Assembly (NCBI GenBank): GCA_963281255.1
Contig: OY725491.1
Location: forward strand, 3,162,001-3,226,000
DNA length: 64,000 nucleotides
Origin: Aphrocallistes beatrix
Lineage: Eukaryota > Porifera > Hexactinellida > Sceptrulophora > Aphrocallistidae
Reading direction: 5' to 3'
Part shown: one piece after another, positions 20,645 to 32,530 of the stretch
Position numbering within the stretch: the stretch's first letter is position 1
Layout: each line of letters starts with the position of its first letter
Made by a program: the position numbers and the translations under genes
The notes under the pieces: model-generated
What the model was told of the DNA's origin: nothing
What the model saw: only the letters and a program-made list of their open reading frames with translations
Databases searched by the model: none

Positions 20645-21637
20645 TTTATAATCCTTTTTCCAAAAAACGGCGAAAACTCTTTTCTGGTATATCAGGAATA
20701 AAATCATCAAGTTATAAGATATCGAAAATCGAGTGGTCCTACGTTCATCGCCTAATGATATGAAACAACTGTTGAATTTTCAACCCTCTATCTCAAACCA
20801 ATTTGACTTTTTATGTTTAACTCATGCTTACCACAAGAATGTGTTGCGTCATTTCCGGATTAAGCCATTTTCAATAGGCAAGCCATACAAGTTTGGGGTT
20901 GCTACTATAAATAGAAAATTTCCAAATGCTTCCAAGGGTTATAAAGACTGTCAATTATCAAATTTTATGTTTAGGTGTTAAGCACAATGTAAAATGTGTT
21001 ATTAAATAAATAAAAGCCTTCACGGGCATTTATTCGCATTTATACTTAATTTAGGTAAATTATAACTAAATATTTGTGGAAAATAGCAAAGGTACACAGA
21101 AAAACAAAAAATTTTCTTGAAGACTCGAACCCCGAATATTTTGAGACATTTGTGAATAATCATTTTTATTCTTATGCCTGAACTACATATACCTTTAACT
21201 GTAGAATGCACAGTATTCATTCATATGGCTTCAGTGCCATAGTAAATGGGGAGACATCTGCGATATTGGGAACACTGTGACCCCACTGGGAAGTTTATGG
21301 CTAATAAGCGTTAACTCCAGAACAAATGGTCGGATCCGAACAAATTGAAAAAGAAATGATCAGAATTTTATTTCTAATTCAAATATCGTTAAATATCTGA
21401 TAGCAAATTTTTCCCGAGCAATATATAAATTAACTCACTTGTCCTTATAGAGCTATTTTGCTGGGATTTATTTGGCCCTTCTTCTAAATCTTTGTGTTAT
21501 ATAATCTCTAATGGGACAATTGGTTTAATTCAAAAATTAAATACCGCCCAACTAGTACACTCAGTAATACAATGGATTAAACAATAAAAAAATGCTTTTT
21601 TTACGGCATCAAAGTTTTTCCAGGGCGGTATCCTTAA
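20645..21637 (-). mobile_element. TTAA-flanked non-coding element, truncated copy (family D)
   Basis: The right end reads GGGCGGTATCCTTAA, as in the full copies at 35252-37176 and 61653-62900. Internal blocks such as ATATCGAAAATCGAGTGGT are shared. The left end is missing. No coding capacity seen. Confidence 0.75.
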
Positions 21638-22030
21638 GATGAATCGGTAATCGATTTTTTATTATTCTGCTAACTAAACCTCAATATGTTATTAAATGGT
21701 TATATGACTTATATCTATTCTCTAAACAAATGTATAAGATCACACAAATTGTCCCATCAATATCCGGGATCCCGGGATTGAATGCGATATCAATCCTGAA
21801 ATCCCGGGATTGGAAAAAGGCCCCAGAATTGGGACCCCTAGAAACAAAACGTCACCCCACCAAATTTACCATGGATAATATTTTGTATGTGACGTACTTT
21901 AGTATGTGGGGATTTATAAATTAACATTCCTCACTACTTTACGTCTTATCTGTGTTCGTACAAAGGAGTCTACTGTAGAAACACAATGTGTTAGTAGTAC
22001 AATGAAGAGATTCCCAATCCTAAATAGTAA
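21638..22030. other. Spacer with repeated CCCGGGAT motifs
   Basis: TCCCGGGATT occurs in both orientations near 21765-21815, a possible decayed hAT-type MITE end. The short open frame across it has no recognisable product. Confidence 0.35.
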
Positions 22031-22205
22031 TACAGTCGACTCCGCTTAATAGGGCCACTGTTTAATCGGGCCACTTTTGGCAGGATCGGAATAGCTCTAA
22101 CACATAGAAGCTAATACAAAATATTTTCGGTTAATAGGGTCCTCTGCTTAATCGGGGCAAAATGTCCTCTGACCGATGTGGCCCTATTAAGCGGAGTCGA
22201 CTGTA
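22031..22205 (+). mobile_element. Complete pogo-like MITE (family 1)
   Basis: TA, then CAGTCGACTCCGCTTAATAG ... ending in the exact inverse and TA. About 170 bases, non-coding. Ends of the CAGT type with TA duplication fit pogo/Tigger-like transposases. Confidence 0.92.
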
Positions 22206-22329
22206 TTAGTATTATAATAATTTATTAATTTAAATAGCATTCCTTAAACTATAGTATAAATAGGATAAAAAACGTTGAAAAGAGGTATAATACTTTTAGG
22301 AAGGGTTACGGAGGGGCTTTGCTCTATCT

Positions 22330-22790
22330 ATAGCTTACTATATATAAGATCTCAGACTAACCTGTGAATTTTGGACTAGGGATACAGTAGATGGTAGAAC
22401 TAATACATGAGCCATAAATCATTAACCACGCAACAATAGTTAGTACTCAGGAATGTATTACCAGCATATAAAAATATGGTATCAAAGTACCCATAATCGT
22501 TGTTAGAATTAGATTAGTCACCATATGATTGCGCAATATTTTGCATAATAGGTTTCATTTGCGACAAATTTAGTGATTTCCCATTTAAGGCCCCTTCGAA
22601 GTGTTTTATTATAAAGTTTTCGCACAGAACTGAGCAATGAATGGGCTGATGCGAAAATTTGGATTTTTTATGGAATGTTGCTACATTCCAGTATTACAAT
22701 GGAAACGAAGTATTTGGCTCCGTTGGGGCCATATCTTGAAAACCGCAAATAGATTACTTCTTATTGAGCGATAAAACAATTTATATGTCT
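22330..22790. mobile_element. Half copy of a foldback element (family F, diverged)
   Basis: Shares the order of blocks of copy 54269-55329: GGACTAGGGATACAGTAGAT, ATGTATTACCAGCATATA, TTTTTTATGGAATGTTGCTA. It stops near the symmetry centre. Confidence 0.65.
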
Positions 22791-22795
22791 TAAGT

Positions 22796-23185
22796 TCAAA
22801 CTTTTCCTAGTCTTCTAAACATATTATCAGGGGGATACTGTTCTTTTACTATAAATTTCAAGGAAATCGCGCCAACGTTTCTATTGTACGTAGTATTTCT
22901 TAAAGAACTATTTTTGTAATGTTGCTTATCTTCATGATATGGATCAAGCAAACGTCCATACATCTTTTCAATACCAAAATACACTCAAATGACCATGATT
23001 TATGAATTCAATTAAGCTTACGCATCGCCCAGCAAATAGGCTCCTCGATTCGATCTTCAGTTATTTTGTAAGACAAGTCGCTCTTGAATTGATATCGTCG
23101 ACCATTATTACTTCCGCCCATTAACATTTCGTCTTCGTGCTGAATCTCGTTCTTCTGCGACCTCTGGTATTCTCGGAAGAGCCAT
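22796..23185 (-). other. Possible unrecognised exon fragments
   Basis: From an ATG at 23185 the minus strand reads MALPRIPEVAEERDSARRR; in an overlapping frame GSNNGRRYQFKSDLSYK and EEPICWAM lead to a GTAAGC donor-like site at 23016-23021. A further 62-codon frame lies at 22796-22984 (GIEKMYGRLLDPYHEDK). I recognise no domain. It could be a fragment of a host gene or of an unknown element. Confidence 0.25.
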
Positions 23186-23505
23186 TATGTTACTGATAAA
23201 AACAAACAAGTTCATTTCAGAAGTTGGTCAGTGTAGTGGTCTGAAAAGAAATTTCGAACTGAAACGAACAGAGTTATGGATTGATAGCATTTATAAGCAT
23301 TATCTTAAGTAACTGATTTGCGATACTATGTTCCTAGTTCATTAATGAACTACAATGCTAAAATGAAGGGAGGAATCTCCTGAAATACTCCAATTAAATA
23401 AACTATTTATGTATAAGCACAAAATAATATGCCTACCTTGTTTGAGAATTATTTGCCTTGGACGCTCTGGATAACTTTAGGAACTCCGAATATAACATAG
23501 ATATT

Positions 23506-23955
23506 TTACACGCGACTCAATACCTCCCTAGATGTTTTAGTTTTAGAGGGCGTGCAACTACAAATTTGTTCAGGTAGCAGACAGTAACCAAAATATCCTG
23601 AAATCTGAAAGATTATGGAGTCAGGTAGAATATTAAATAAATCCCACAGAGATGCCAGAGGTTTTGCGGAGATATAATGGTGGGAGTGCTGTATTAAATT
23701 GTCAGTAGAGAAATGTTTTTCTATAAAAGAACAAAAATTTCTCATTGACATTCGTATTCATTAATGGGAATTTCTTACATATTGTCTAACATTTTCATGA
23801 ATCCAGTCGTATTTGTTACGAATGTCATCAATAGTGAGTGGCATTGTTTCTAAAAATTTGTTGTGTTCCGGAGATAAAACTCTCTCGCACCTTCTGACAA
23901 GATTTTTTTTTCTTACAACGATCACTTGAATTCTTGATCTCCAGAAGAATGACAT
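23506..23955 (-). other. Two unrecognised short open frames
   Basis: Frames at 23506-23751 and 23761-23955 on the same strand (the latter with RCERVLSPEHNKFLETMPLT) have no recognised motif. The upstream one is rich in charged residues. Coding status is unproven. Confidence 0.2.
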
Positions 23956-23959
23956 TAGT

Positions 23960-25015
23960 CAAGAGATAACTCGATGAGAGAATGATACTTAGTCTAAAAT
24001 ATAAAAGCTATCTATCGGTGGGTCAAAATCGCACGCGAGTCAGAATCTCATGCAACAGGTCTCTCAAAGAAACTATGTCTGTATTGACCAGCCCGCTACT
24101 CCGTTTTTTTTTTGAATAACCATTAGAAGTAACTAATTGAACGTATCAGTGTAGAAATAAACTCAAGATAAAGGAATTCATACATAATATTGATTTGGAA
24201 GGAGGGAACTCCTAACTTTGATGATAATTGAACATAGCACCTTTTATGGCTTCGTACTATTAAGGGTTCAATGCGATCGGAATATGGATGGAGATATCCA
24301 TGACATTATGACGACTGTGGAAAATGGGCATTGTATATACAGATAAATTCAAACTTAAATATTAAACAGTCTAAGGTAATTATCACAGCCACATTGTTGA
24401 CTTTGTCATATTCAATGATACTGCTTGTTTTCCTTGTTTTATCAATATAGTTCCTGTAATTTGGGATAACGTTGATACGCTGAGCCCTAGAAAAAAGAGC
24501 ATCTTATAATTTAAACTTAATTCCAGATCGCTATCCTAAAAGTTCCCTTTATTAAGCTAAGGAAAGAATAAACTTCGCTATTTTTGAATCGAATAAATGT
24601 ACAGCACAATAAATAGACTAAATAATAAGATTGATGAAATTAAAAAGTTGATAAAGTTATACAGTTTGTACTTCTTTTTATCCAGAGTTGCCATTCGTAC
24701 TTCGATCACGGAATTCTGTCTCAGGAGCATCATCTCATTCCAGAGTAGACGGACTTTATCATATATGGCTATCATTTCACATGATTGGAGGGCACTGAGA
24801 AAAATGGATCTGCATGATATTGTATAGCGAAAAGAAAGGATGGGAATTGTAATGGTCGACGAGTACTATTTGCATCCTTACTATTATAACTCGAGTGATG
24901 TGGATATGTTAGGACAAATTTGCAGAATCAACAATTGAGCAAAATTGTTCCTCTAAAGCGACAATTATGCATATTTTAAATATTTCGTTGTAATTTACTG
25001 CACTTTTCGAGCTAT
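23960..25015. other. About 1 kb with nothing assignable
   Basis: AT-rich, no repeat end or coding motif recognised on either strand. Confidence 0.4.
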
Positions 25016-25320
25016 TCAATTTAAATGATTATACCATCCCTCTAATTTATTATGAGTTCTAGGACAGTGGGGATGTCCGACGAATACAGTCCACAAAATG
25101 AGGGAAAACTGGCATACCAACCAAGTTTCTTCTATCCTTGTAGGAAGATGAGAAGGTGCCAATGATTTAACATTCCATAGAAAATTTGTCCATTGCAGGG
25201 CCAAAACTTTCAGCATAGGACCAAATTTCGATGAAAAATTTAGTACTCTGGATCAAATTTTCGTGGCAGCACACCATTAACAGTTCTACATAATTGTTGA
25301 TTTCGCAAAATTATCCTAAC
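25016..25320 (-). pseudogene. MULE transposase remnant
   Basis: The minus strand reads CRTVNGVLPRKFDP and ends HPHCPRTHNKLEGWYNHLN before a stop. The ending matches the (R)TNN-x-x-E-G-W-H segment that closes MULE catalytic domains; here it reads RTHNKLEGWYN. One in-frame stop lies upstream. Only this C-terminal part of the domain is left; a Helitron-like copy follows immediately. Confidence 0.55.
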
Positions 25321-25331
25321 ATATGTATCTA

Positions 25332-25856
25332 CAAGCGCGCTTCGCTTGCTTCCGCTACGCGGCTAGAGGACACTTTGCGCCCGCCAGAGGCTCCCTTCGG
25401 TCGCCTGGGGTCAGATTAGTAAATTATAAGGGAGATAACATCTCTAAGTACGTCTGTCCAACTGTTATAATCGATATCACACGAAAAATTAACAATTTAG
25501 TCAATATTAAAACTTTTGATGAGTAATGATGACGTCATAACAAAGTGATGAGTCATCATTTTTGATCATAGTTGCATCATATGTGAGCTATGTTAGTATA
25601 CAGATTCTATTAAAGTTTCAGCTTTCTATCCCCTATAATGGCTGAGTTATGCTCGAATGACTGTATTGCTTAACTTTTAAAAATATGACAATGACGTCAT
25701 TATTCCATGATGAGTCGACATTTTGGTCTGAGCTAAGAAATTAGTGGAGCTATGTTCTTAGTAGAGCTAGCTATAGCCAAAATACACCCACATGTCAAAA
25801 ATCCGGTTTCTGGGCCTGACAGTTTCTTCAATCAATTCGTTACAGATATATATATC
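25332..25856 (-). mobile_element. Helitron-like non-autonomous copy, left half of a head-to-head pair
   Basis: It starts with the hairpin CAAGCGCGCTTCGCTTGC and runs backwards through all internal blocks to CAATCAATTCGTTACAGATA. Its 5' TCCTTACTATTAAAA end is missing. Confidence 0.85.
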
Positions 25857-26358
25857 TATATATCTGTAACGAATTGATTGAAGAAACTGCCAGGCAGAAA
25901 AAGCTGATTTTTGGCAAGTAGGAGTTTTTTGGCCATGGCTCCACTAACTTCTGAGCTCAGAGCAAAATGTCGACTCATCATGGAATTATGACGTCATTGC
26001 CACATTTTAAAAATTTAAGCAACACAGTTATTCGAGCATAACTCAGCCATTATAGGAGATAGAAGGCTGAAATCTTAATAGAATATGTATATTGATACTT
26101 CTCACATATGACCCAACTATTCTCAAAAAATGATGGCTCATCACTCTGTTATGACATCACCATTACGCATCAAAATTTTCAAAATGGACAAATTTGGTGA
26201 TTTTTCGTGCGATATCAATTATACCAATAGGACAGGCGTATTTAGGGATGTCATCTTCCATATCATTAATCAATGGTGACCACAGGCGCCCAAAGGGCAC
26301 CTCCGGCGGACACAATGTGTCCGCCAGCCGCGCAGCCTAAGCATGCATAGCGCGCTTA
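25857..26358 (+). mobile_element. Helitron-like non-autonomous copy, right half of a head-to-head pair
   Basis: Mirror image of the preceding copy, joined at a palindromic TATATATCTATATATCTG. The end hairpin is degraded (GCATGCATAGCGCGCTTA). Confidence 0.85.
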
Positions 26359-26539
26359 TATATATATAAATTTATATATTAATCGAGTTTTAATTATAAG
26401 GATATTCATAGTTTTGATAGAATTTGTACTGCAAAAAAATCAATCGATGATAAGTCGAGAAATTTTTTTTGACAAAGTGATGTTTGAAGAAGTTATATAT
26501 TTTAGTAGATATCCTTTCACTTAAGCTTATGATAGATTA
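26359..26539. other. Mosaic spacer with a reversed Helitron-like 5' end
   Basis: TTAATCGAGTTTTAATTATA near 26380-26402 is the inverse of the Helitron-like start. The following block (GACAAAGTGATGTTTGAAGA) is shared with the TTAA-flanked element. Confidence 0.5.
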
Positions 26540-26800
26540 CAAGCGCGCTTCGCTTGCTTCATCATAAGTGAGGTATATTAATATACATATTCTATTAAAA
26601 TGCCAGCCTTCTATCGCTTAAAATGACTGAATAAGACTAGAAAAACTGAAATTCCCAATTATAGAAAAGGTGACAATGACGTCATAATTGGATGATGAGT
26701 CAACATTTTCGTCTAAGATCAGAACTGTGGAGCCATACTCCCAAATGCACAAAATCAGCTTTCTGTGCATGGCTGTCTTTACTTTTGTGAAAATTCCAGA
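26540..26800 (-). mobile_element. Internally deleted Helitron-like copy
   Basis: It begins with the hairpin CAAGCGCGCTTCGCTTGCTT and then jumps to the ATTCTATTAAAATGCCAGCC block and on to GTGACAATGACGTCATAATT. The central third is absent. Confidence 0.75.
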
Positions 26801-26950
26801 TCAATCGGTCATGTGGTTTTGAGTCATGACGTCACAACTTTTGAATTTTTGCTGTTTGACCAACGATTTTCACAATGGTAAAATCACCATCCGATTTTAA
26901 ACTCGAATAACTCGAAAAATATTCATCAAATTCTTTCATAAATTGTAATA

Positions 26951-27450
26951 CAGTCAAAACCGGGGTTTTTTGACACTGGGTTTTTTGACAATCGTATTTT
27001 TTCGACAGATTTTGCTGCAGATTGTTTTTTTCATGTTTCTACTAAGGAATTTCCATCGGATTTTTTTGCCACTGGGTGTATTTGACAATCGGTATTTTTT
27101 GACAATTGTTGGTGTAAAAATCTGAGTTTTATGTACAGTTGACACCGTGTTTTTTTGACACCCAATTTTCAGCAATGAGTTCACGACATCCATAACAAAA
27201 CAGAAACGTCTGACACTGACGGAAAGGCACGAGATAGTCCTGCGTCTCGACAAGGGTCACCCTCTGACGGCAATTGCCAAAGACTACGGAGTCAAGAAAT
27301 TAAACTTTACATACTTAATAATTCTTACTATGACCTCTAAAATATATTTTCTTCGTTGTGGAATGCGCAACACTGGGTTTTTTTGACAATCGGGTTTTTT
27401 TGAAATTTTTTCGTGCAAATGGAGTATTAAAAAAAACCCGGTTTCAACTG
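26951..27450 (+). mobile_element. Pogo/Tigger-like deletion derivative
   Basis: Ends CAGTCAAAACCGGGGTTTTT and its inverse (AAAACCCGGTTTCAACTG) are flanked by TA. Subterminal TTTTTTGACA motifs repeat on the left. A CENP-B-type HTH remnant is inside. The uninterrupted TA target survives in the second copy of repeat H at 41562-41563. Confidence 0.9.
27190..27295 (+). pseudogene. CENP-B/pogo transposase N-terminal HTH remnant
   Basis: It reads KQKRLTLTERHEIVLRLDKG then LTAIAKDYGVKK, the first helix-turn-helix of Jerky/Tigger transposases. The rest of the gene is deleted. It shows which superfamily made the CAGT-ended MITEs. Confidence 0.75.
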
Positions 27451-28074
27451 TACTTATGTTTTTACATCTGGAGAATATGAAAAACTTGGGTAAATTAAGT
27501 TTTGAGTTGTTCCTTTTCTTTGTGAAAACTGGAACTGAAACCAACTCCTGAAGCAAACCGGAACTATGACGTAACAAAAATGTATACTTTGGAAACTGTT
27601 TTATTTTTGGGTATTTTACTGTTTATATTCATAATTCATTGTATAAAATAATTCATTTGGTTTCCATATGTTTTCTTTGAGTTATTCACATTTTTGTACC
27701 TGTAAACGCTATCTATATAGTATAACTCAAAATTTTATGCCTTTTGTAAATTATAAAATTGACCTGAAAACTCTCAATTTCTACCATTTTGAAAATGCTT
27801 TTATGTCTTCCTCTATAATATCGCTCATTCTTACAACATTCTGCTATTGATATGTACATTCGGAATTATAAGTCTGTTATATATTTGACCACAGACTGAC
27901 TAAACATAAACAGTGCAATGCTGTTGTTGCTATGTAATAGGAATGCAATAAATGTCACTAATGTGTTGAAAAGTTAATTTTCGAGGACTATTATTTGCTA
28001 AACAATCCAATATTTAGTCCGACCATAGCACTTTGTATATAATGCTTTCCATCTAAATCTCAAAAATGAACCAG

Positions 28075-28740
28075 GGATGCGGTCGAAGATGATTGTTCAA
28101 ATACATGATCTGCCAAAAATCATGAACGACGCAGAATAGAGCTTCGAAATGTATTACCACCATATATAAATATGACGCCAAAGTATCCATATCCGTTGTT
28201 AAAATTTGTTAAAATCCGTTGTTAAAATGATTAGTCATATGATTGCACAATAGGTTATATTTGGGACACATTTAGTGATTTTCAGAGGTTGTTTAATCTG
28301 GGTGCTTCTAAGTGATTTTATTATAGTTTTTTTTGTATAGAACTGAGCTGTGAATGGGTTGATGCGAATAGCGAACATTTTTTATGGAATGTTACTACAT
28401 TCCAGCGTTGCTATGGAAACGCATTTTGATCAGTTGAGATCATATCTTGAAAAACGCAATAACTATGCATTCAAAATTGATCTTTTTTGATAGCCAATAG
28501 ACTATTTCATATAAAGCCATTACATAATTTCCATGTCTAGATCAATGGTTTATGAGTCATTAGACAAATGATCACTTTGGTCACAATTGGCAATTTGTCT
28601 AATAACTCTTAAACCATTGAATCTAGATGTGGAAATTATGTTATGGCTTTATAGGAAATAGTCTATTGGCAATCAAAAAATATCAATTTTGAATGCATAG
28701 TTATCGCGGTTTTCAAGATATGACCTCAACTAATATTCTG
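28075..28740. mobile_element. Diverged foldback element (family F related)
   Basis: The left arm (AACCAGGGATGCGGTCGAAG onward) and right arm meet near 28585, where TCTAGATCAATGGTTTATGA faces its inverse. The right arm is truncated near 28740. Confidence 0.65.
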
Positions 28741-29156
28741 AACTTAAAAAAAGTGAAAATTATGTCATAACTCCGTCATGAGTATTTATGAGACAATGCC
28801 TATCAAATAATTTCGCAAGTTCTACAAAAATTGTCACGATATACCAAATTTGATATCTAAAATATCTACTTTGCAAACAAATTAATGCTGGAATTTCTCA
28901 CTGATAATTTAATAATATCATTAAAATAGATTGCAGACTGACTCTCTGACCCTATCTCTATCGTTCCGAGTTGCTTAATGCTGACTTATGATATTATACT
29001 AAATATGTCTTTGTTCACTAACTTAGTTGCATTAACCCAGTGAAAATTTAGCAATTAAACCAATGAATGAGTAATTTAATTTTCTATATTTTCATGATTA
29101 TAGTCGATTGATTAATAGAATATAGAAATAAATAATATTGATGTTCAAATAAGGTG
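28741..29156. other. AT-rich spacer
   Basis: No feature recognised. Confidence 0.4.
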
Positions 29157-29365
29157 TCTGTTTCATCACTGCAAGTGAGTAAGTACATCCATCTGTTTCA
29201 TCACTGCAAGTAAGTAAGTACATCCATCTGTTTCATCACTGCAGCAAGTAAGTACATCTATCTGTTTCATCACTGCAGTAAGTAAGTACATCTATCTGTT
29301 TCATCACTGCAGTAAGCAAGTACATCTATCTGTTCCATCACTGCAAGTAAGCGAGTATGTACATG
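29157..29365. repeat. Minisatellite, about six units of 36 bp
   Basis: Unit core CTGTTTCATCACTGCAAGTA then AGTAAGTACATCYAT. Units differ by small substitutions and 1-2 base indels. Not a CRISPR: there are no unique spacers. Confidence 0.9.
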
Positions 29366-29850
29366 ACATTATCTACTAGCAGTCGAAAGTATATATTGGA
29401 TATGTTAAGATTCCTATCGCACATTAAGTAAATGTATTTAAATTTAATGATTTTCATAAGATTAATTAAATACTCCCTGAAATATTAAATTCGTGAACCG
29501 TAGAGATATGATTTGATATATATGATGTAGTAACTAAAAAAATAAATATATAAATGACAATTTAAACAAAAAAGACGCAAACTCAGTCAACTTACTTTTC
29601 AATCTTTCCAAAATAATAATAATATCTGACTGAATGATCTAAAAAAAATGAGTTGCCAAATAATGAAAATGTTTGTTTGTTTGCTTTCACGATTTAGAAA
29701 TTCAGCCTACCTCATAGTTTAAATTCTAATTTCAATTCGTCGACCGGTGTCGTTTTGCCCCTATAGTATGTATTTTGCATAATATTATTTTAGTTATTAT
29801 TTATGTTATAATAATTGTACGAAAACTCACCGCTAAAATATCCTCTAGTA
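29366..29850. other. AT-rich spacer
   Basis: No coding motif or repeat end recognised. Confidence 0.4.
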
Positions 29851-29892
29851 ATTTAATTTTCTTAAAGGTAATGGCAATTTCTGCCCCTCCTT

Positions 29893-30091
29893 CTCAATTT
29901 CTCCCTCCTCTCTTTCCCCTTTTCCGCTGTCCATCCTTATCCTGCTTGGGATCCTCCAGTCTAATTTCTCCCAAATCCTGCTTGGGATCCTCCATCCATA
30001 TTTCTCCCAAATCCTGCATGGGATCCTCACTGGTGGGCTCACTGGTTTCACTGGTTTCTTTTTGCATTATTGTTCCGTTTTCTTTTTGCAC
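29893..30091 (-). other. Short repetitive acidic ORF, origin unknown
   Basis: The minus strand encodes about 60 residues with a 13-residue repeat, EDPKQDLGEIWM-like, three times (39-bp DNA units GGATCCYCCAGTCTAATTTC...), ending in a basic tail KRGKRGGRN. An ATG is available at about 30067. No family recognised; it could be a low-complexity gag-like or host exon fragment. Confidence 0.3.
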
Positions 30092-30539
30092 GTTTTAATA
30101 TTTTAATGTTTAATACTGTATTTATACAATTTCGACAGGGATTCATAGATATAATTAGTAAACTTAACAACGTACCACAATGGCACGATGGGTTGCATTA
30201 GCATGAAATTTCATACTCTTCAATTTGTCTAAAAAGCTGTTTACCATATTCTAATAATATGAGAACCCAGAAATTCATCAATAATATTTGCTTTAGACAG
30301 TCTTGTTCTTTAATTTTGCCATTACAAAGTCAGGTAACCACAATAGATAAAATTAGAAATTATTAGTGTTCAAAAGTTGAGTTTGGAATTCAAATTCTTA
30401 TTCAACGAAAATTGAGTCAAGGCATGATTATGGGCTATCAATTATGTACTATTTTGAGCTCTCTTTAGGATGCAATACATAAATAAACAAGAATGTACAG
30501 TGGGATGCAAATATTTATAGCATGAAACCATTGTAATTT
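30092..30539. other. AT-rich spacer
   Basis: Nothing recognised. Confidence 0.4.
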
Positions 30540-31038
30540 TTATGAATTCAATTCTTTTTCATCATCTCTTAAAGTACCAGTACTAATTTTACCTATTGTT
30601 GCGAGTTGAAACTTTGATATTTTATTGTTGAGTAGTCGATCTCGAATAAATAAAATGATTTCCAGCCCTACCGGAGTTTTCCCTAATAACCATTTGAATG
30701 TTTTTTTCAATCGACCGCCGTTAAATCCTTCAAAAATAGGTTGAAAATTTTCCAAATTTTATTTTATGGTTGATTAGCAATTGGAAATTATAAGACTAGC
30801 ACACGCACCAGACATAATCTCAAGATTCAATAATGGATTAGAGTTAGAACAATTATCGGAAGAAGGTCTTAAAGTGAGTAGTAAGTTATTCCGTCGATAT
30901 AGAGAAATTTTATCTCACAAGTACAGCCTTGAAGATTACATTAAGGATGTTTTACACGATTGCTGTGTCAGAATGACCCACTCCTCTTATTTAATTAAGG
31001 ATAAAAAATCAATCCCAGACGCTAGCGTGTTTAATTGA
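30540..31038. other. Two divergent unrecognised ORFs
   Basis: A 71-codon frame on the minus strand (30540-30755; GRLKKTFKWLLGKTPVGLE) and an 85-codon frame on the plus strand (30781-31038; SSKLFRRYREILSHKYSLED) start 25 bases apart. Both have mixed, non-low-complexity composition. No domain recognised and coding is unproven. Confidence 0.25.
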
Positions 31039-31689
31039 AGACATTAGTGATTTGTAAATTCACTTTTCTTGCCAGAAGATGATTAAACATCTCATTATCT
31101 TGGATATATTGTAATTTACAAATATTTTGTAAATTGTAGCATAACTGCGATGACGTCATACTTTGCGAATCTGAAGCCTTACAAAATTTCTGAACATCTC
31201 AATCGAATTAATAGGTTCGATAACCTATAGGTCAATAATACTTTTTTATACCCTATCATCAACAAAAAGTGTCAATACCACCAAAATGAGGTTTCGTGCC
31301 ACTGTGCGCGTACCTGAAATACTGAAACGCTATAGGCTAAAACATTTATTTCAACTTATATTTTACAAAAATAGCACATGTGCAGCATAGCAAACTATGG
31401 GTCAAAGAACTGATTTCGCAGTTCTAAATAAAATCGAACATATACATATAAATGTGACAATAAATGAATTGCTTTCTAAATTGAGGACTAAAATAATCAG
31501 CATAACCATTTTCAATGTCTCACTCCCACAATTTTATACCTTTGATCTTAAAAAAATGAATCGTGCTGATTCTGAAATAATTTGACGTTATTTGCTTGTT
31601 TCATATTAACATTTTATCATTTAAATAAAAATATTATGCATATGTGCGTAAAAGAGTTCTAATAACATTATTTAAAGATCTCAATCGTC
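31039..31689. other. AT-rich spacer
   Basis: No feature recognised. Confidence 0.4.
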
Positions 31690-31865
31690 TAATGACGTAT
31701 CTGCACTAAGAGAGTCGCATTCTTCTAGTGGTATATCTGCACGTAAGAGAGTCGCATTCGTCTAATGGTATATCTACATGTAAGAGTCGCATTCGTCTCA
31801 TGGTATATCTGCACGTAAGAGAGTCGCATTCGTCTAATGGTATGTCTGCACGTAAGAGGGTCGAT
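31690..31865. repeat. Minisatellite, five units of about 36 bp
   Basis: Unit AGAGAGTCGCATTCGTCTAA then TGGTATATCTGCACGTA. The open frame across it simply repeats LMVYLHVRESHS. No unique spacers. Confidence 0.9.
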
Positions 31866-32530
31866 CTGTTTAGCATCATCTCCTACACGTTATCCTCTGA
31901 AAGTATCAGATATCTAGCTTTTCGTGTTTCGTGAAAGTACTCTACTAGTAGCTGTAATAACCTATCAATACAAAACTTTAGTGGAACAGTGGGTAGATTA
32001 TGACTTACCTACCTGGACGTTTATGATTCAATTACGCTACATTAAAGAAATGTATTGAAATTTGGAATTTGATCAAATTACTATATAATAATAGAATGAT
32101 TCATAATTAATCATTGTTTCAAAAATAATTAAGTTTAAATGAAATAAACATTGTAATTTCAATCAAGGCTGAAAATAGATTTTTAAAAACTTAGTAATCG
32201 TGTTTCAAAACATAGTTCTAGTTCAATGGTATTTCGATCGTAATTTCATTTCTCAATAACAACTATTATCGAACTAATGAGGAAATCTTGATGTGAGTTC
32301 AAACCAAATTAATAATGTTCAAGGTAATAATCACATACTTATTAATCAACTCGGATCCCAAGATAATTCCTTAATTTTAAAGCAGAATTCAGGTATTTTG
32401 AGTCAATTTAGACGTCCACTGATGGCTTTTTTTGCGACTGATTATTACTATAATGCTAATTATTAATTAATTAATTAATTAATCATACATGATAATATAA
32501 CTCACACTGATATCTCCTTCAAAACATATA
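31866..32530. other. AT-rich spacer with an (ATTA)n patch
   Basis: TTAATTAATTAATTAATTAA at about 32463-32482 is a short simple repeat; nothing else was recognised. Confidence 0.4.

Larger units (their letters stand above)
26880..28270 (+). repeat. Dispersed repeat H, copy 1 (interrupted)
   Basis: Collinear with 41499-42262 from ATCACCATCCGATTTTAAAC to ATGTATTACCACCATATATA, except for the pogo-like insertion at 26951-27450. A 60-codon open frame (27668-27850) exists in both copies, but I attribute this to duplication, not coding constraint. Confidence 0.8.

Noticed and set aside
29157-29365. Regular direct repeats resembling a CRISPR array
   Set aside because: Units are contiguous with no unique spacers, and the genome is eukaryotic; this is a minisatellite. 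The same applies to 31690-31865.
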